24,364 nt of DNA, from positions 1 through 24,364 of the forward strand of contig DHWC01000085.1 in assembly GCA_002412985.1 (NCBI GenBank), in the 5' to 3' direction. Position 1 is the first letter of the stretch. Each line of letters opens with the position of its first letter. Shown here piece by piece: positions 6,420 through 13,726 of the stretch. This DNA comes from Methylocystaceae bacterium UBA5192 (GTDB taxonomy: Bacteria; Pseudomonadota; Alphaproteobacteria; Rhizobiales; Beijerinckiaceae). The notes below the pieces were generated by a model that saw only the letters and a program-made list of their open reading frames with translations, was not told the origin of the DNA and did not search any database. The translations under genes were made by a program, and so were the position numbers.

Positions 6420-7316
6420 AAGTTTATCCAGATCTGTCGCGCTCTTCCTATTTTGCAAACTGTCGCCGTCAATTTGGAGGGATTGCTTGACCTTTTCGAG
6501 CGCTTGCTCCAGTTGCGCCTGATCAAATCCTCTTCCTATTTCTGAAGTGGGCTTACCCCCGTCCATATCCAAAGGATCGGTAGAGCTCGCGCGGCCCGTC
6601 TCGATGTCGCGATTGAAATCGCCGGGAGTTGACCGCTTCTTCCCAAAAATAGAGTTCAACAAACCGCCAAAGAGGCCGCCAAGCGGTGAATCGCCCTGGG
6701 GCTTTTTAGTCTGAGGTGGCGAAATTGGCGGAGACCCCTGAGAGCCTGCGCCCCCACCCAGCACCTGTCCAAGGAGATCATCCAGGTCTTTGTTTATGTC
6801 GCTTCTGCGCGAGAGCTGGCCTCCTGCCAATTGCTCAAGGAGCCCGCCGAGCGCCCCGGAATTAATGAGCTTGGAGAGCAACCCGCCAAGTCCTTGGTCG
6901 TTAAGAGACTTAGAGAGACCACTGAATAAAACTGAGGCGATAATTGGTAATAACTGGCGAAGGATCTGCGTTGACACGCCGCTCTGCCGAGAGGCCGCTT
7001 GCAAAATTTCATTCGTTTGCGCCTCGGAACCAAAAAGACTGAGAATGGCCGTCTGTCCTCGCGCTAGAGAATCAGCCCCATATGCGGCTTCGCTGTGATC
7101 ATGGGCGCAACAATTCGAAGAGGCGCAGAGGCATTGAACGATTTTTTCAAAATTCTGGGGCTGCTCAACCGCACGATCCATCCCATAGGCAAGCGCTAAT
7201 CCAAGGGCTTGAATAGATTTATTAATCTCTTCCTCACTCAGATTAAATCGCTGTGCAAGATTGGCGGCCAACTGGCCTTCTTGAGCCGTTGAAAGAAGCC
7301 TATTGATATCTGCCAT
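6396..7316 (-). CDS. DUF937 domain protein
   Basis: The 306-residue product has an N-terminal helical segment (MADINRLLSTAQ...LAQRFNLSEEEINKSIQALG) and a middle part with SGVSTQILRQLLPIIASVLFSGLSK followed by Gly/Leu-rich repeats such as GLGGLLSKLINSGALGGLL. That pattern is typical of DUF937 proteins, whose function is unknown. The C-terminal third is low-complexity (Pro/Gly/Ser-rich) and ends in a short helical segment. An unusual Cys/His cluster (CLCASSNCCAHDH, about residues 62-74) could bind metal. The ATG at 7316 is preferred over an upstream ATG at 7346 because GGGGGG lies just before it. No signal peptide is evident. It diverges from ispH. Confidence 0.82.
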   Translation of the reverse strand: MADINRLLSTAQEGQLAANLAQRFNLSEEEINKSIQALGLALAYGMDRAVEQPQNFEKIVQCLCASSNCCAHDHSEAAYGADSLARGQTAILSLFGSEAQTNEILQAASRQSGVSTQILRQLLPIIASVLFSGLSKSLNDQGLGGLLSKLINSGALGGLLEQLAGGQLSRRSDINKDLDDLLGQVLGGGAGSQGSPPISPPQTKKPQGDSPLGGLFGGLLNSIFGKKRSTPGDFNRDIETGRASSTDPLDMDGGKPTSEIGRGFDQAQLEQALEKVKQSLQIDGDSLQNRKSATDLDKLLGQLFGR

Positions 7317-7570
7317 TTCATCCCCCCTGATAAAATCCCTTGCCAAAATCCGCGCTTAGCCGCTCGATGAATTAACTGATGATTTCAATGCTTGAGGCTG
7401 TAAGATTCTTGGCGTTAAGAAGAGACTAAATGAACTAAATCCAAACACCGAGTCCGCCGGCCCACCTGAGCAACTTGACAGAGCTGCAGCCGCGCGACAT
7501 CAGTTGCGAAAGCACCAGGCCCAGCTCAGGCTTTAGCTCTGCGGAGGCCGCTCTTGCCGAAAGCGTAAAG

Positions 7571-8539
7571 ATGGATCTTCAAACTCGCCGCGCCCTCCCG
7601 CCGCTAAAAATTTTATTATGCTCGCCGCGCGGCTTTTGCGCCGGCGTTGTGCGCGCCATTGATGCGGTAGAGCGCGCTCTGGCGAAATATGGCCCTCCTG
7701 TGTATGTGCGCCATGAAATTGTGCACAATCGCTACGTGGTAGAGTCCCTGAAAGGCAAGGGAGCTATTTTTGTTGAAGAACTCGAGGAAATTCCTGAGAC
7801 AACCGCTCCAGTCATTTTTTCTGCGCATGGCGTCGCAAAATCTGTTTCAGCCCAGGCAAGCGCCCGGAACTTACTGGCGATTGATGCGACCTGCCCGCTC
7901 GTTACCAAAGTACATAGAGAAGCAGAAATACATTGGCGTCGAGGTCGACGCATTCTGCTCGTAGGTCACTCAGGACATCCAGAGGTTGTTGGCACAATGG
8001 GCCAATTACCAGAGGGGGTCGTCATACTCGTCGAGTCCCTTGAGGATATTGAAAAATTAAAATTCGAAGATGAAAGTAATTTGGCCTATGTGACCCAAAC
8101 TACGCTTTCTCTTGACGATTCTAGGGAAATAGTGAGCGCGTTAACCCGTCGTTTCCCACTTATCGTGGGGCCGCATAAAGAAGATATTTGTTATGCGACG
8201 ACAAATCGTCAAGCAGCGGTTAAAGAAGTCGCCCCGCATGTTGATGCAGTAATTGTCGTCGGGTCGCCAAATTCTTCTAACTCCCAGAGATTGCGTGAAG
8301 TAGCTGAACGCGCCGGCGCCCCTGCTCAGTTAGTTCAAGGACGTGGAGAAATTGACTGGTCAATCTTTGGCTCGATCGCCTCCCTTGGCATTACTGCCGG
8401 CGCCTCCGCGCCAGAAGTACTCGTTGAGGAAATCATGGACGCGTTTGCTGAAAGATATGACATCACAGTAGAAATGATTTCCACTGCCGATGAAAGCGTA
8501 TCCTTTCCTCTTCCAAAAGAGCTACGTGCGCTCGCCTAA
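7571..8539 (+). CDS. ispH: 4-hydroxy-3-methylbut-2-enyl diphosphate reductase
   Basis: IspH reduces HMBPP to isopentenyl and dimethylallyl diphosphate in the last step of the MEP isoprenoid pathway, using a [4Fe-4S] cluster. The three cluster cysteines are visible in SPRGFCAGV (Cys23), IDATCPLV (Cys108) and DICYATTNRQ (Cys207). VRHEIVHN, SAHG, GHSGHPEVVGTMGQ, TQTTLS and VGSPNSSNSQRL supply the substrate-binding residues. The ATG at 7571 gives 322 residues, a normal length. The frame continues upstream to a TTG at 7475, but those 32 residues are polar and unlike the family. It begins the ispH-thrB-rnhA cluster, 20 bases before thrB. Confidence 0.96.
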   Translation: MDLQTRRALPPLKILLCSPRGFCAGVVRAIDAVERALAKYGPPVYVRHEIVHNRYVVESLKGKGAIFVEELEEIPETTAPVIFSAHGVAKSVSAQASARNLLAIDATCPLVTKVHREAEIHWRRGRRILLVGHSGHPEVVGTMGQLPEGVVILVESLEDIEKLKFEDESNLAYVTQTTLSLDDSREIVSALTRRFPLIVGPHKEDICYATTNRQAAVKEVAPHVDAVIVVGSPNSSNSQRLREVAERAGAPAQLVQGRGEIDWSIFGSIASLGITAGASAPEVLVEEIMDAFAERYDITVEMISTADESVSFPLPKELRALA

Positions 8540-8559
8540 CCGCGGATCTGGACTTATCC

Positions 8560-9525
8560 ATGGCGGTTTATACTGAAGTAAACGATGCGGAATTAATCGA
8601 TTTTCTTGCCTCTTATAGCATCGGCAAATTGCTGTCATGCAAAGGTATTGCTGAAGGCGTCGAGAACTCAAACTATTTTCTGCACACAGAAAGCGGCAGT
8701 TTTATTCTCACGCTTTATGAAAAGCGGGTTGAGGAGCGAGAACTTCCTTTTTTCCTATCATTAATGGAACATCTTGCAGAGAGTGGCTTATCCTGCCCTC
8801 AACCTGTAAAAAACAAAGCTGGAGAAGCGCTTGGGCGTTTAGCGGGCCGTCCTGCCGCAATCGTCACATTCCTTGATGGTTATGCAATTCATCATCCAGA
8901 ATCTCAGCATTGCGCTGCGTTGGGTGAAGCGCTCGCGAGACTCCACCTTGCTGGCGCCGGCTTTAAAATGAAACGCAAAAATACGCTGTCAATTAACGCG
9001 TGGCGCCCTTTGTTTTCTCCTTACGCTGAGCGCGCTTCAGAAATTTCAGATGAGCTACGCGACTTTGTCGAAAAAGAACTTAATCTATTAGAACAAAATT
9101 GGCCAGAAAATCTCCCTCTTGGCGTTATTCATGCAGATCTATTTCCCGATAATGTTTTCTTTCTCGGAAATCGTATTTCAGGATTTATTGATTTTTACTT
9201 CGCGTGTTGTGACGCTTTAGCCTATGATCTTGCGATTTGCTTGAATGCTTGGTGCTTCGATAGCAATCAGCGCTTTCAACCTGCAAGCTGTGTTGCGATG
9301 ATTAACGCCTACCAAAGCGTTCGAAAACTAACGGAAAATGAGATTCAAGCATTTCCCTGGCTGGTACGAGGCGCCGCTATGCGCTTTCTTTTGACGCGAT
9401 TTGTTGATTGGCTCAATGTGCCAAAAGGAGCCTTAGTACGGCCCAAGGACCCACGAGAATATCTTAACAAGCTTCGCTTTCATCAGACAATGACGAGCTT
9501 TAAAGATTACGGTCTAAGTTCGTGA
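8560..9525 (+). CDS. thrB: Homoserine kinase, ThrB (aminoglycoside-phosphotransferase-fold type)
   Basis: The enzyme phosphorylates homoserine on the way to threonine. The 321-residue product belongs to the aminoglycoside-phosphotransferase/choline-kinase fold used for homoserine kinase in alphaproteobacteria and pseudomonads, not the GHMP type of E. coli. Evidence: GVENSNYFL nucleotide-loop region (33-41), FILTLYEKR lysine segment (48-56), the catalytic loop VIHADLFPDNVFF (189-201, catalytic Asp193), and the metal-binding IDFYFACCD (210-218, Asp211). It follows ispH by 20 bases and overlaps rnhA by 4 bases, so co-transcription and translational coupling are likely. Confidence 0.95.
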   Translation: MAVYTEVNDAELIDFLASYSIGKLLSCKGIAEGVENSNYFLHTESGSFILTLYEKRVEERELPFFLSLMEHLAESGLSCPQPVKNKAGEALGRLAGRPAAIVTFLDGYAIHHPESQHCAALGEALARLHLAGAGFKMKRKNTLSINAWRPLFSPYAERASEISDELRDFVEKELNLLEQNWPENLPLGVIHADLFPDNVFFLGNRISGFIDFYFACCDALAYDLAICLNAWCFDSNQRFQPASCVAMINAYQSVRKLTENEIQAFPWLVRGAAMRFLLTRFVDWLNVPKGALVRPKDPREYLNKLRFHQTMTSFKDYGLSS

Positions 9526-9980
9526 CAGAGAAAGTTTCAATCTGGACAGACGGCGCTTGCTCAGGAAATCCCGGCCCAGGAGGGTGGGGGGCGATACTGC
9601 GCTTTGGAACTCATGAGAAAGAATTAAGCGGCGGTGAAGCGCAAACAACTAACAATCGAATGGAGCTTACTGCAGCGATCATGGCGCTTGAGACGCTGAC
9701 CCGCCCCTGCGAGATAAATCTTTATACCGATTCTCAATATGTTCGGGGAGGCATAACAAGCTGGATAACAGGCTGGAAGGCCCGAGGCTGGCGAACCGCG
9801 GACCGAAAGCCGGTTAAAAATATAGAACTCTGGCAACGTCTTGACGCCGCAAAGACTCTTCATCAAGTTGAATGGCATTGGGTCAAGGGACACTCTGGAC
9901 ACGAAATGAACGAACGCGCAGACGCGCTCGCTCGCAAAGGCCTATCGACTTTTTTAGAGGCTTTTAAAAACAATTTTTAA
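9522..9980 (+). CDS. rnhA: Ribonuclease HI
   Basis: RNase HI cleaves RNA in RNA-DNA hybrids. The 152-residue product aligns with the E. coli-length family: Asp10 in WTDGACSGNPGPGGWG, Glu48 in TNNRMELTAA, Asp70 in YTDSQYVRGG, His124 in KGHSGH and Asp134 in ERADALAR make the full catalytic set. The GTG start at 9522 overlaps the thrB stop as GTGA, which implies translational coupling. The same order is common in Hyphomicrobiales. In that group a peroxiredoxin gene often follows; here it is replaced by a secreted pentapeptide-repeat gene after 193 bases. Confidence 0.97.
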   Translation: MTEKVSIWTDGACSGNPGPGGWGAILRFGTHEKELSGGEAQTTNNRMELTAAIMALETLTRPCEINLYTDSQYVRGGITSWITGWKARGWRTADRKPVKNIELWQRLDAAKTLHQVEWHWVKGHSGHEMNERADALARKGLSTFLEAFKNNF

Positions 9981-10050
9981 TTACTCGTTCTAATTTCATT
10001 ACATGGCTATCTTGCTCTAAAGACCGGACTTTTCCTTATTAAGAAAAAAC

Positions 10051-10068
10051 TTGTTCCATCTTGAACAA
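10051..10068. promoter_or_regulatory. Inverted repeat upstream of the pentapeptide-repeat gene
   Basis: TTGTTC (10051-10056) and GAACAA (10063-10068) form a 6-bp inverted repeat around 6 bases, about 105 bases before the start at 10174. It resembles an operator half-site pair. It does not fit the alphaproteobacterial LexA direct repeat GTTC-N7-GTTC. Weak evidence. Confidence 0.25.
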
Positions 10069-10173
10069 AACTATATTTCTATATTGCGCGGTGTGAGCTT
10101 GCAAATTAGCGCGCTGTTCCGATCACTCAACTCAGAAGCCGCAATATCCTCATTATTATGAAAAGGCGCGCTC

Positions 10174-10989
10174 ATGTTTATGAAGCTTCAAAGATACATA
10201 AAATTTATGTTTTTCTTTCCCATCAAGCTCGGCATAGCAAGCGTATTGGGATCTTATCCCGCACTTGCGCAGGATATGTTACAAGGCGTGGATCTTGAAC
10301 AACCTGCCTACTCGCAAGCGGAATTAACGCGTACCGACATAGAAAAGGCGATAATCAATCATGCGACTGGAGCGCCGCTGGATTTTTCAAGAAAAAGCCT
10401 CAACGGTCTAGATCTCTCTGGCCTCAACCTTTCTGGATGTAATTTTTATGCAGCGCGCTTGAATAAAACAGACCTCAATAATACTAACCTAGAGGGGGCT
10501 ATCCTGGATCAAGCTTGGCTGATTGAAGCCAACCTAACCAACGCCTCGCTTAAAGGCGCCCACGCATTCGCTACGCAAATGCAACGTATTAGAGCCGATA
10601 AAGCTAACTTTAGCGGCATACGATTAACAGCGGATTTAACTGGAGCAAGCCTCCGTGAGACGATATTTAACGAATCGGATCTATCTGCTGATATGAAAAA
10701 TCAATCTATGGGATTAATGCGTGCTAATTTACGCTCAACACGGCTTGAAGGCGCCAGTTTTAAAAAAGCTAACCTCATGAGCGTAGACTTACGCTTTGCG
10801 CATGCCGCGCGAACAAATTTCACAGAAGCTAACCTCAGCGACGCTAACGCTGCAGGCGCAGATTTCTCAGGAGCTGTCTGGAAAGATGCAAGAGTTACCA
10901 ACCTTGATCTTGACTCGGCATTGATTGACTCAGATAGCTTGAGCGTATTGCAAAATGCGCTTCACCTTGACCGGGTTCAAAAAAAATGA
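10174..10989 (+). CDS. Secreted pentapeptide-repeat protein
   Basis: The 271-residue product begins with a signal peptide (about 33 residues, hydrophobic FMFFFPIKLGIASVLGSY and cleavage near ALAQD). From about residue 60 to 245 it is built of pentapeptide repeats of the A(N/D)LXX type: LDLSGLNLSG, TDLNNTNLEG, ANLTNASLKG, ANLRSTRLEGASFKKANL, ANLSDANAAGADFSG. These fold as a right-handed quadrilateral beta-helix. The signal peptide suggests a periplasmic location, so a gyrase-mimic role as in cytoplasmic relatives is unlikely. AAGG precedes the ATG at suitable spacing. Its stop overlaps the next gene's start by 4 bases (ATGA). Function unknown. Confidence 0.88.
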   Translation: MFMKLQRYIKFMFFFPIKLGIASVLGSYPALAQDMLQGVDLEQPAYSQAELTRTDIEKAIINHATGAPLDFSRKSLNGLDLSGLNLSGCNFYAARLNKTDLNNTNLEGAILDQAWLIEANLTNASLKGAHAFATQMQRIRADKANFSGIRLTADLTGASLRETIFNESDLSADMKNQSMGLMRANLRSTRLEGASFKKANLMSVDLRFAHAARTNFTEANLSDANAAGADFSGAVWKDARVTNLDLDSALIDSDSLSVLQNALHLDRVQKK

Positions 10990-11918
10990 GCCATGAATCA
11001 ATTCGTATCGGCGTAGATCTCGGCGGAACAAAGATTGAGGCTGCTGCGCTTGATCCCGATGGAGCAATCTGCGCCAGAAGGCGTGTTGCAACGCCAAGAG
11101 ATGATTATGCCGCAATTATAAGATCAATCGGCGCTCTAGTGCATGAGTTGGAACTCGAATTAGATCAACGCGGCACTGTCGGCTTGTGTGGTCCAGGATC
11201 TTTATCAAAACATACTGGACTTATTCGCGGATCAAACACTGCGGTTGTGAATGGCAAAGCTTTACCCAAAGACTTATCACAAATTCTCCAGCGTCCCGTA
11301 AAAGTCGAAAATGATGCTAATTGTTTTGCTCTCTCTGAGGCGATAGACGGCGCAGGCAAAGACGGAAACAGTATTTTCGGCGTCATCCTCGGCACTGGCG
11401 TGGGAGGCGGAATGGTCATAGACGGAAAGATTGTTTCAGGCTGCAACCATATCGCTGGAGAATGGGGACATACGCCTCTGCCTTGGATGAGCGAAACAGA
11501 ATATCCGGGGAAAAAATGTTTTTGCGGCCATCGAGGCTGTATTGAAACCTTTCTCTGTGGCGAAGCCCTCTCTGATGATTTTAAATCGCGTACAGGCGAA
11601 AAAAAAACTACAAAAGAAATTGTCATCTTGAGCCGACAGGGCGATGACTCTGCTTTACACACTCTAGCGACGTATCAGGACCGCCTAGCGCGCGCCCTGG
11701 CTCTGCTGATAAATATTTACGATCCTGACATTATTGTGCTGGGAGGTGGGCTATCAAATATCAATGAAATTTATTTTGGACTGATTGATAAAGTAGCAGC
11801 GCATGCATTTACCACGGATCGATTGGAGACAAGAATTCTACAAAATCAACATGGCGATTCTAGCGGCGTGCGCGGCGCTGCGTGGCTTGGAGCCAGTTCA
11901 GAGCCCTACGGAACATAG
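10986..11918 (+). CDS. ROK-family sugar kinase (fructokinase or N-acetylglucosamine kinase-like)
   Basis: The 310-residue product has the ROK fold. IGVDLGGTKIE forms the N-terminal phosphate loop (Asp11), ENDANCFALSE and GTGVGGGMV lie in the middle, GEWGHTPLPW carries the sugar-binding Glu and His, and CFCGHRGCIETFL holds the CxCGxxGCxE zinc site. IVLGGGLSN and RGAAWLG complete the ATP lobe. Substrate preference among fructose, glucose and N-acetylglucosamine cannot be settled by eye. The ATG overlaps the preceding pentapeptide-repeat stop (ATGA), so the two are probably translationally coupled. The next gene, NAD kinase, starts 101 bases later. Confidence 0.9.
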   Translation: MSHESIRIGVDLGGTKIEAAALDPDGAICARRRVATPRDDYAAIIRSIGALVHELELELDQRGTVGLCGPGSLSKHTGLIRGSNTAVVNGKALPKDLSQILQRPVKVENDANCFALSEAIDGAGKDGNSIFGVILGTGVGGGMVIDGKIVSGCNHIAGEWGHTPLPWMSETEYPGKKCFCGHRGCIETFLCGEALSDDFKSRTGEKKTTKEIVILSRQGDDSALHTLATYQDRLARALALLINIYDPDIIVLGGGLSNINEIYFGLIDKVAAHAFTTDRLETRILQNQHGDSSGVRGAAWLGASSEPYGT

Positions 11919-12019
11919 ATCCATGCGAGTTTGTTAAAGAGAAATCTTAAATAACGCCAGAATAACGTATCCCAAAGGCGCGCCTCTTGCTATATTTACC
12001 AGTAGAGGATTTAGGAACC

Positions 12020-12811
12020 ATGGCCGGCGCGGGCGATTTTTCTAACGCTGTTAAAAAACTTGCCTTTATTTCTTCCGGAACCCCGGAGGCAGATGATGCG
12101 CGCCAAAGATTAGCTGAAAAATACGGGGAGGCCCCACCCGAGGAAGCAGACTGTATTGTCGCGCTTGGCGGCGATGGACTAATGCTCCGCACGCTGCATC
12201 GCTATATGGGAACCGGAAAACCTATTTATGGCATGAATAGAGGCTCTGTAGGCTTTCTAATGAACCAATACCGCGAAGCCAACCTTCGCAAACGTATTGG
12301 CGACGCTAAGGCGTCAGTTATACATCCCCTTTTGATAAAAGCCGTCAATGTGCGTAACGATCAGTTTTCTGCGCATGCAATTAATGAAGTTTCATTATTA
12401 AGACAAACTTCTCAAATTGCTAAGCTTCGTATTCTCGTAAATAGCCAAGAGCGTTTGCCAGAGCTTGTAACGGACGGCATACTTGTCGCCACGCCCGCTG
12501 GATCTACGGCCTACAATCTTTCTGCTAATGGTCCCATATTGCCTCTTGACGCTCCGCTCCTGGCATTAACCCCTATCTCAGCCTTCCGACCCAGGCGTTG
12601 GCGTGGGGCGCTTCTTCCCGACGCGGCAAAGGTAAGAATTGAAGTATTAGAAGCCGCAAAGCGGCCAGTCTCGGTAGTAGCGGACCATGACGAATTTCGG
12701 GATTTGTCTCACGTCGACATCGAAATGGATCACAAAGCAAATCTTATTCTACTTCATGACGCGGGACATTCTCTTGAAGAGCGGATTTTACGCGAACAAT
12801 TCTTATATTAG
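12020..12811 (+). CDS. nadK: NAD kinase
   Basis: NAD kinase makes NADP from NAD and ATP in the cytoplasm. The 263-residue product has the diagnostic GGDG (residues 50-53) in VALGGDGLMLRTLH, GMNRGSVGFLMN, the NE motif in HAINEVSLLR, and VTDGILVATPAGSTAYNLSANGPI, which forms the NAD site. The ATG at 12020 follows AGAGGATTTAGGAA. A TTG at 11987 in the same frame would add 11 residues and has no better ribosome binding site. The family length matches. A perfect hairpin begins at its stop codon. Confidence 0.95.
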   Translation: MAGAGDFSNAVKKLAFISSGTPEADDARQRLAEKYGEAPPEEADCIVALGGDGLMLRTLHRYMGTGKPIYGMNRGSVGFLMNQYREANLRKRIGDAKASVIHPLLIKAVNVRNDQFSAHAINEVSLLRQTSQIAKLRILVNSQERLPELVTDGILVATPAGSTAYNLSANGPILPLDAPLLALTPISAFRPRRWRGALLPDAAKVRIEVLEAAKRPVSVVADHDEFRDLSHVDIEMDHKANLILLHDAGHSLEERILREQFLY

Positions 12812-12834
12812 TATCGCATAAGCATTGCGATACT
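12810..12834 (+). terminator. Hairpin at the stop codon of NAD kinase
   Basis: AGTATCGCA (12810-12818) and TGCGATACT (12826-12834) make a perfect 9-bp stem with a 7-base loop. The first arm includes part of the TAG stop. The following sequence is AT-rich but has no T-run, so it may be a 3' stability hairpin or a factor-assisted terminator rather than a standard intrinsic one. Confidence 0.5.
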
Positions 12835-12847
12835 GCATTAAATAAAC

Positions 12848-12965
12848 CCTCAGAAGCGCTTACGCAGCTATCTAAAAATTAGATTTCTTTAGATTTTGTC
12901 GAGAAATACACACCCTCTGAGGAAAAAGATCACTGATAGAAAAATATAGAACATATATATGTAAA
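12848..12965 (+). promoter_or_regulatory. Structured AT-rich leader before the CitE-like gene
   Basis: Several elements are packed here. CCTCAGA (12848-12854) mirrors TCTGAGG (12916-12922). ATCTAA-AAA-TTAGAT (12870-12884) is a perfect 6-bp hairpin. TTAGATTT repeats at 12879-12886 and 12889-12896, 10 bases apart, about one helical turn. ACATATATATGT, just before the start, is a 12-bp palindrome. Together they suggest a regulated promoter or a structured leader RNA, but no known riboswitch class was recognised. Confidence 0.3.
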
Positions 12966-12976
12966 GCATCAAAATA

Positions 12977-13696
12977 ATGAGACATCCAGACCAAGCTCTC
13001 AAATCAGCCTTAATGATAGAACCAGAGGACATCAACGACAGTTTAAGTCCCCTAAACAAAGTTATCGACTATTTTATACTCAAGACAGATTCAGACCAAA
13101 TAACGAGATATTCTGATTATTCAGCGCTCAGCCAGGCCTGCCTTAACCTGCGCACACTATGTAACGAAACAACTCTTTTTCTCAGCTGCCAGATAGATGC
13201 TGAGCTGCTAAAAGAAAAGCGCTTAGTTCACTTTCTCAAATTGGGCGTTACTGGCATTTTTCTAGAAAATTGCGGTGGCCGTAGCACGTTACAACAACTT
13301 GATGCAATGCTTGCTGTTGCAGAGGCGCAATGTGGCTTAATGGAAAAAAATACTTCATTCATCGCTCAAACTGTAACGACTCCCGAGACAATTTTTGCCC
13401 TAGCTGAATATAAATCAGCGCCAGACCGCCTAATCGGCATCGCGTTCGACGAAGGTCGCCTATTGGCAACTTTATGCAATCAAGGATTCGACAAGCGCTA
13501 CAATCTCCACCTTGCGCATCTATTGGTGACCTTTGCAGCAGCTGCCGCCAGTCAGCCCGCTTACCTAATATTTCGACAGGAAGAACAAATTACCCCAGCT
13601 CACTATCTACAGGCGCGACAAGAGGGATATAAAGGGATAATAACGACCAAAATAAACGATATTGACGTCATTAAAGCAATTTCTGACACCAATTGA
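12977..13696 (+). CDS. Divergent CitE/HpcH-like TIM-barrel protein, probable pseudoenzyme
   Basis: The 239-residue product is not an obvious family member, but its order of motifs resembles the HpcH/HpaI aldolase-citrate lyase beta family. LGVTGIFLENCGG (89-101) stands where relatives have a G(I/V)xLPK strand. TVTTPETIFALAEY (132-145) stands at the IET strand. RLIGIAFDEGRLLATL (151-166) stands at the R...LxxGxxDL strand. ARQEGYKGIITTKINDIDVIKAI (213-235) stands at the LGFxGKxxIHPxQ strand. The metal-binding Glu and Asp and the substrate Arg of active members are not evident, so it may lack the usual lyase activity. It may be shortened at the N terminus; a second ATG (residue 13) is an alternative start. 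No ribosome binding site is strong. Function not assigned. Confidence 0.6.
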   Translation: MRHPDQALKSALMIEPEDINDSLSPLNKVIDYFILKTDSDQITRYSDYSALSQACLNLRTLCNETTLFLSCQIDAELLKEKRLVHFLKLGVTGIFLENCGGRSTLQQLDAMLAVAEAQCGLMEKNTSFIAQTVTTPETIFALAEYKSAPDRLIGIAFDEGRLLATLCNQGFDKRYNLHLAHLLVTFAAAAASQPAYLIFRQEEQITPAHYLQARQEGYKGIITTKINDIDVIKAISDTN

Positions 13697-13726
13697 TCGA
13701 CAAAACGCCATGATCGGCGGCTTATC

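Noticed and set aside
7475..7570. N-terminal extension of IspH from TTG 7475
   Set aside because: The extra 32 residues are polar and unlike the family, and the ATG at 7571 gives the normal length.
10051..10068. LexA/SOS box before the pentapeptide-repeat gene
   Set aside because: The alphaproteobacterial LexA box is a direct repeat GTTC-N7-GTTC; here the second half is inverted with a 6-base spacer.
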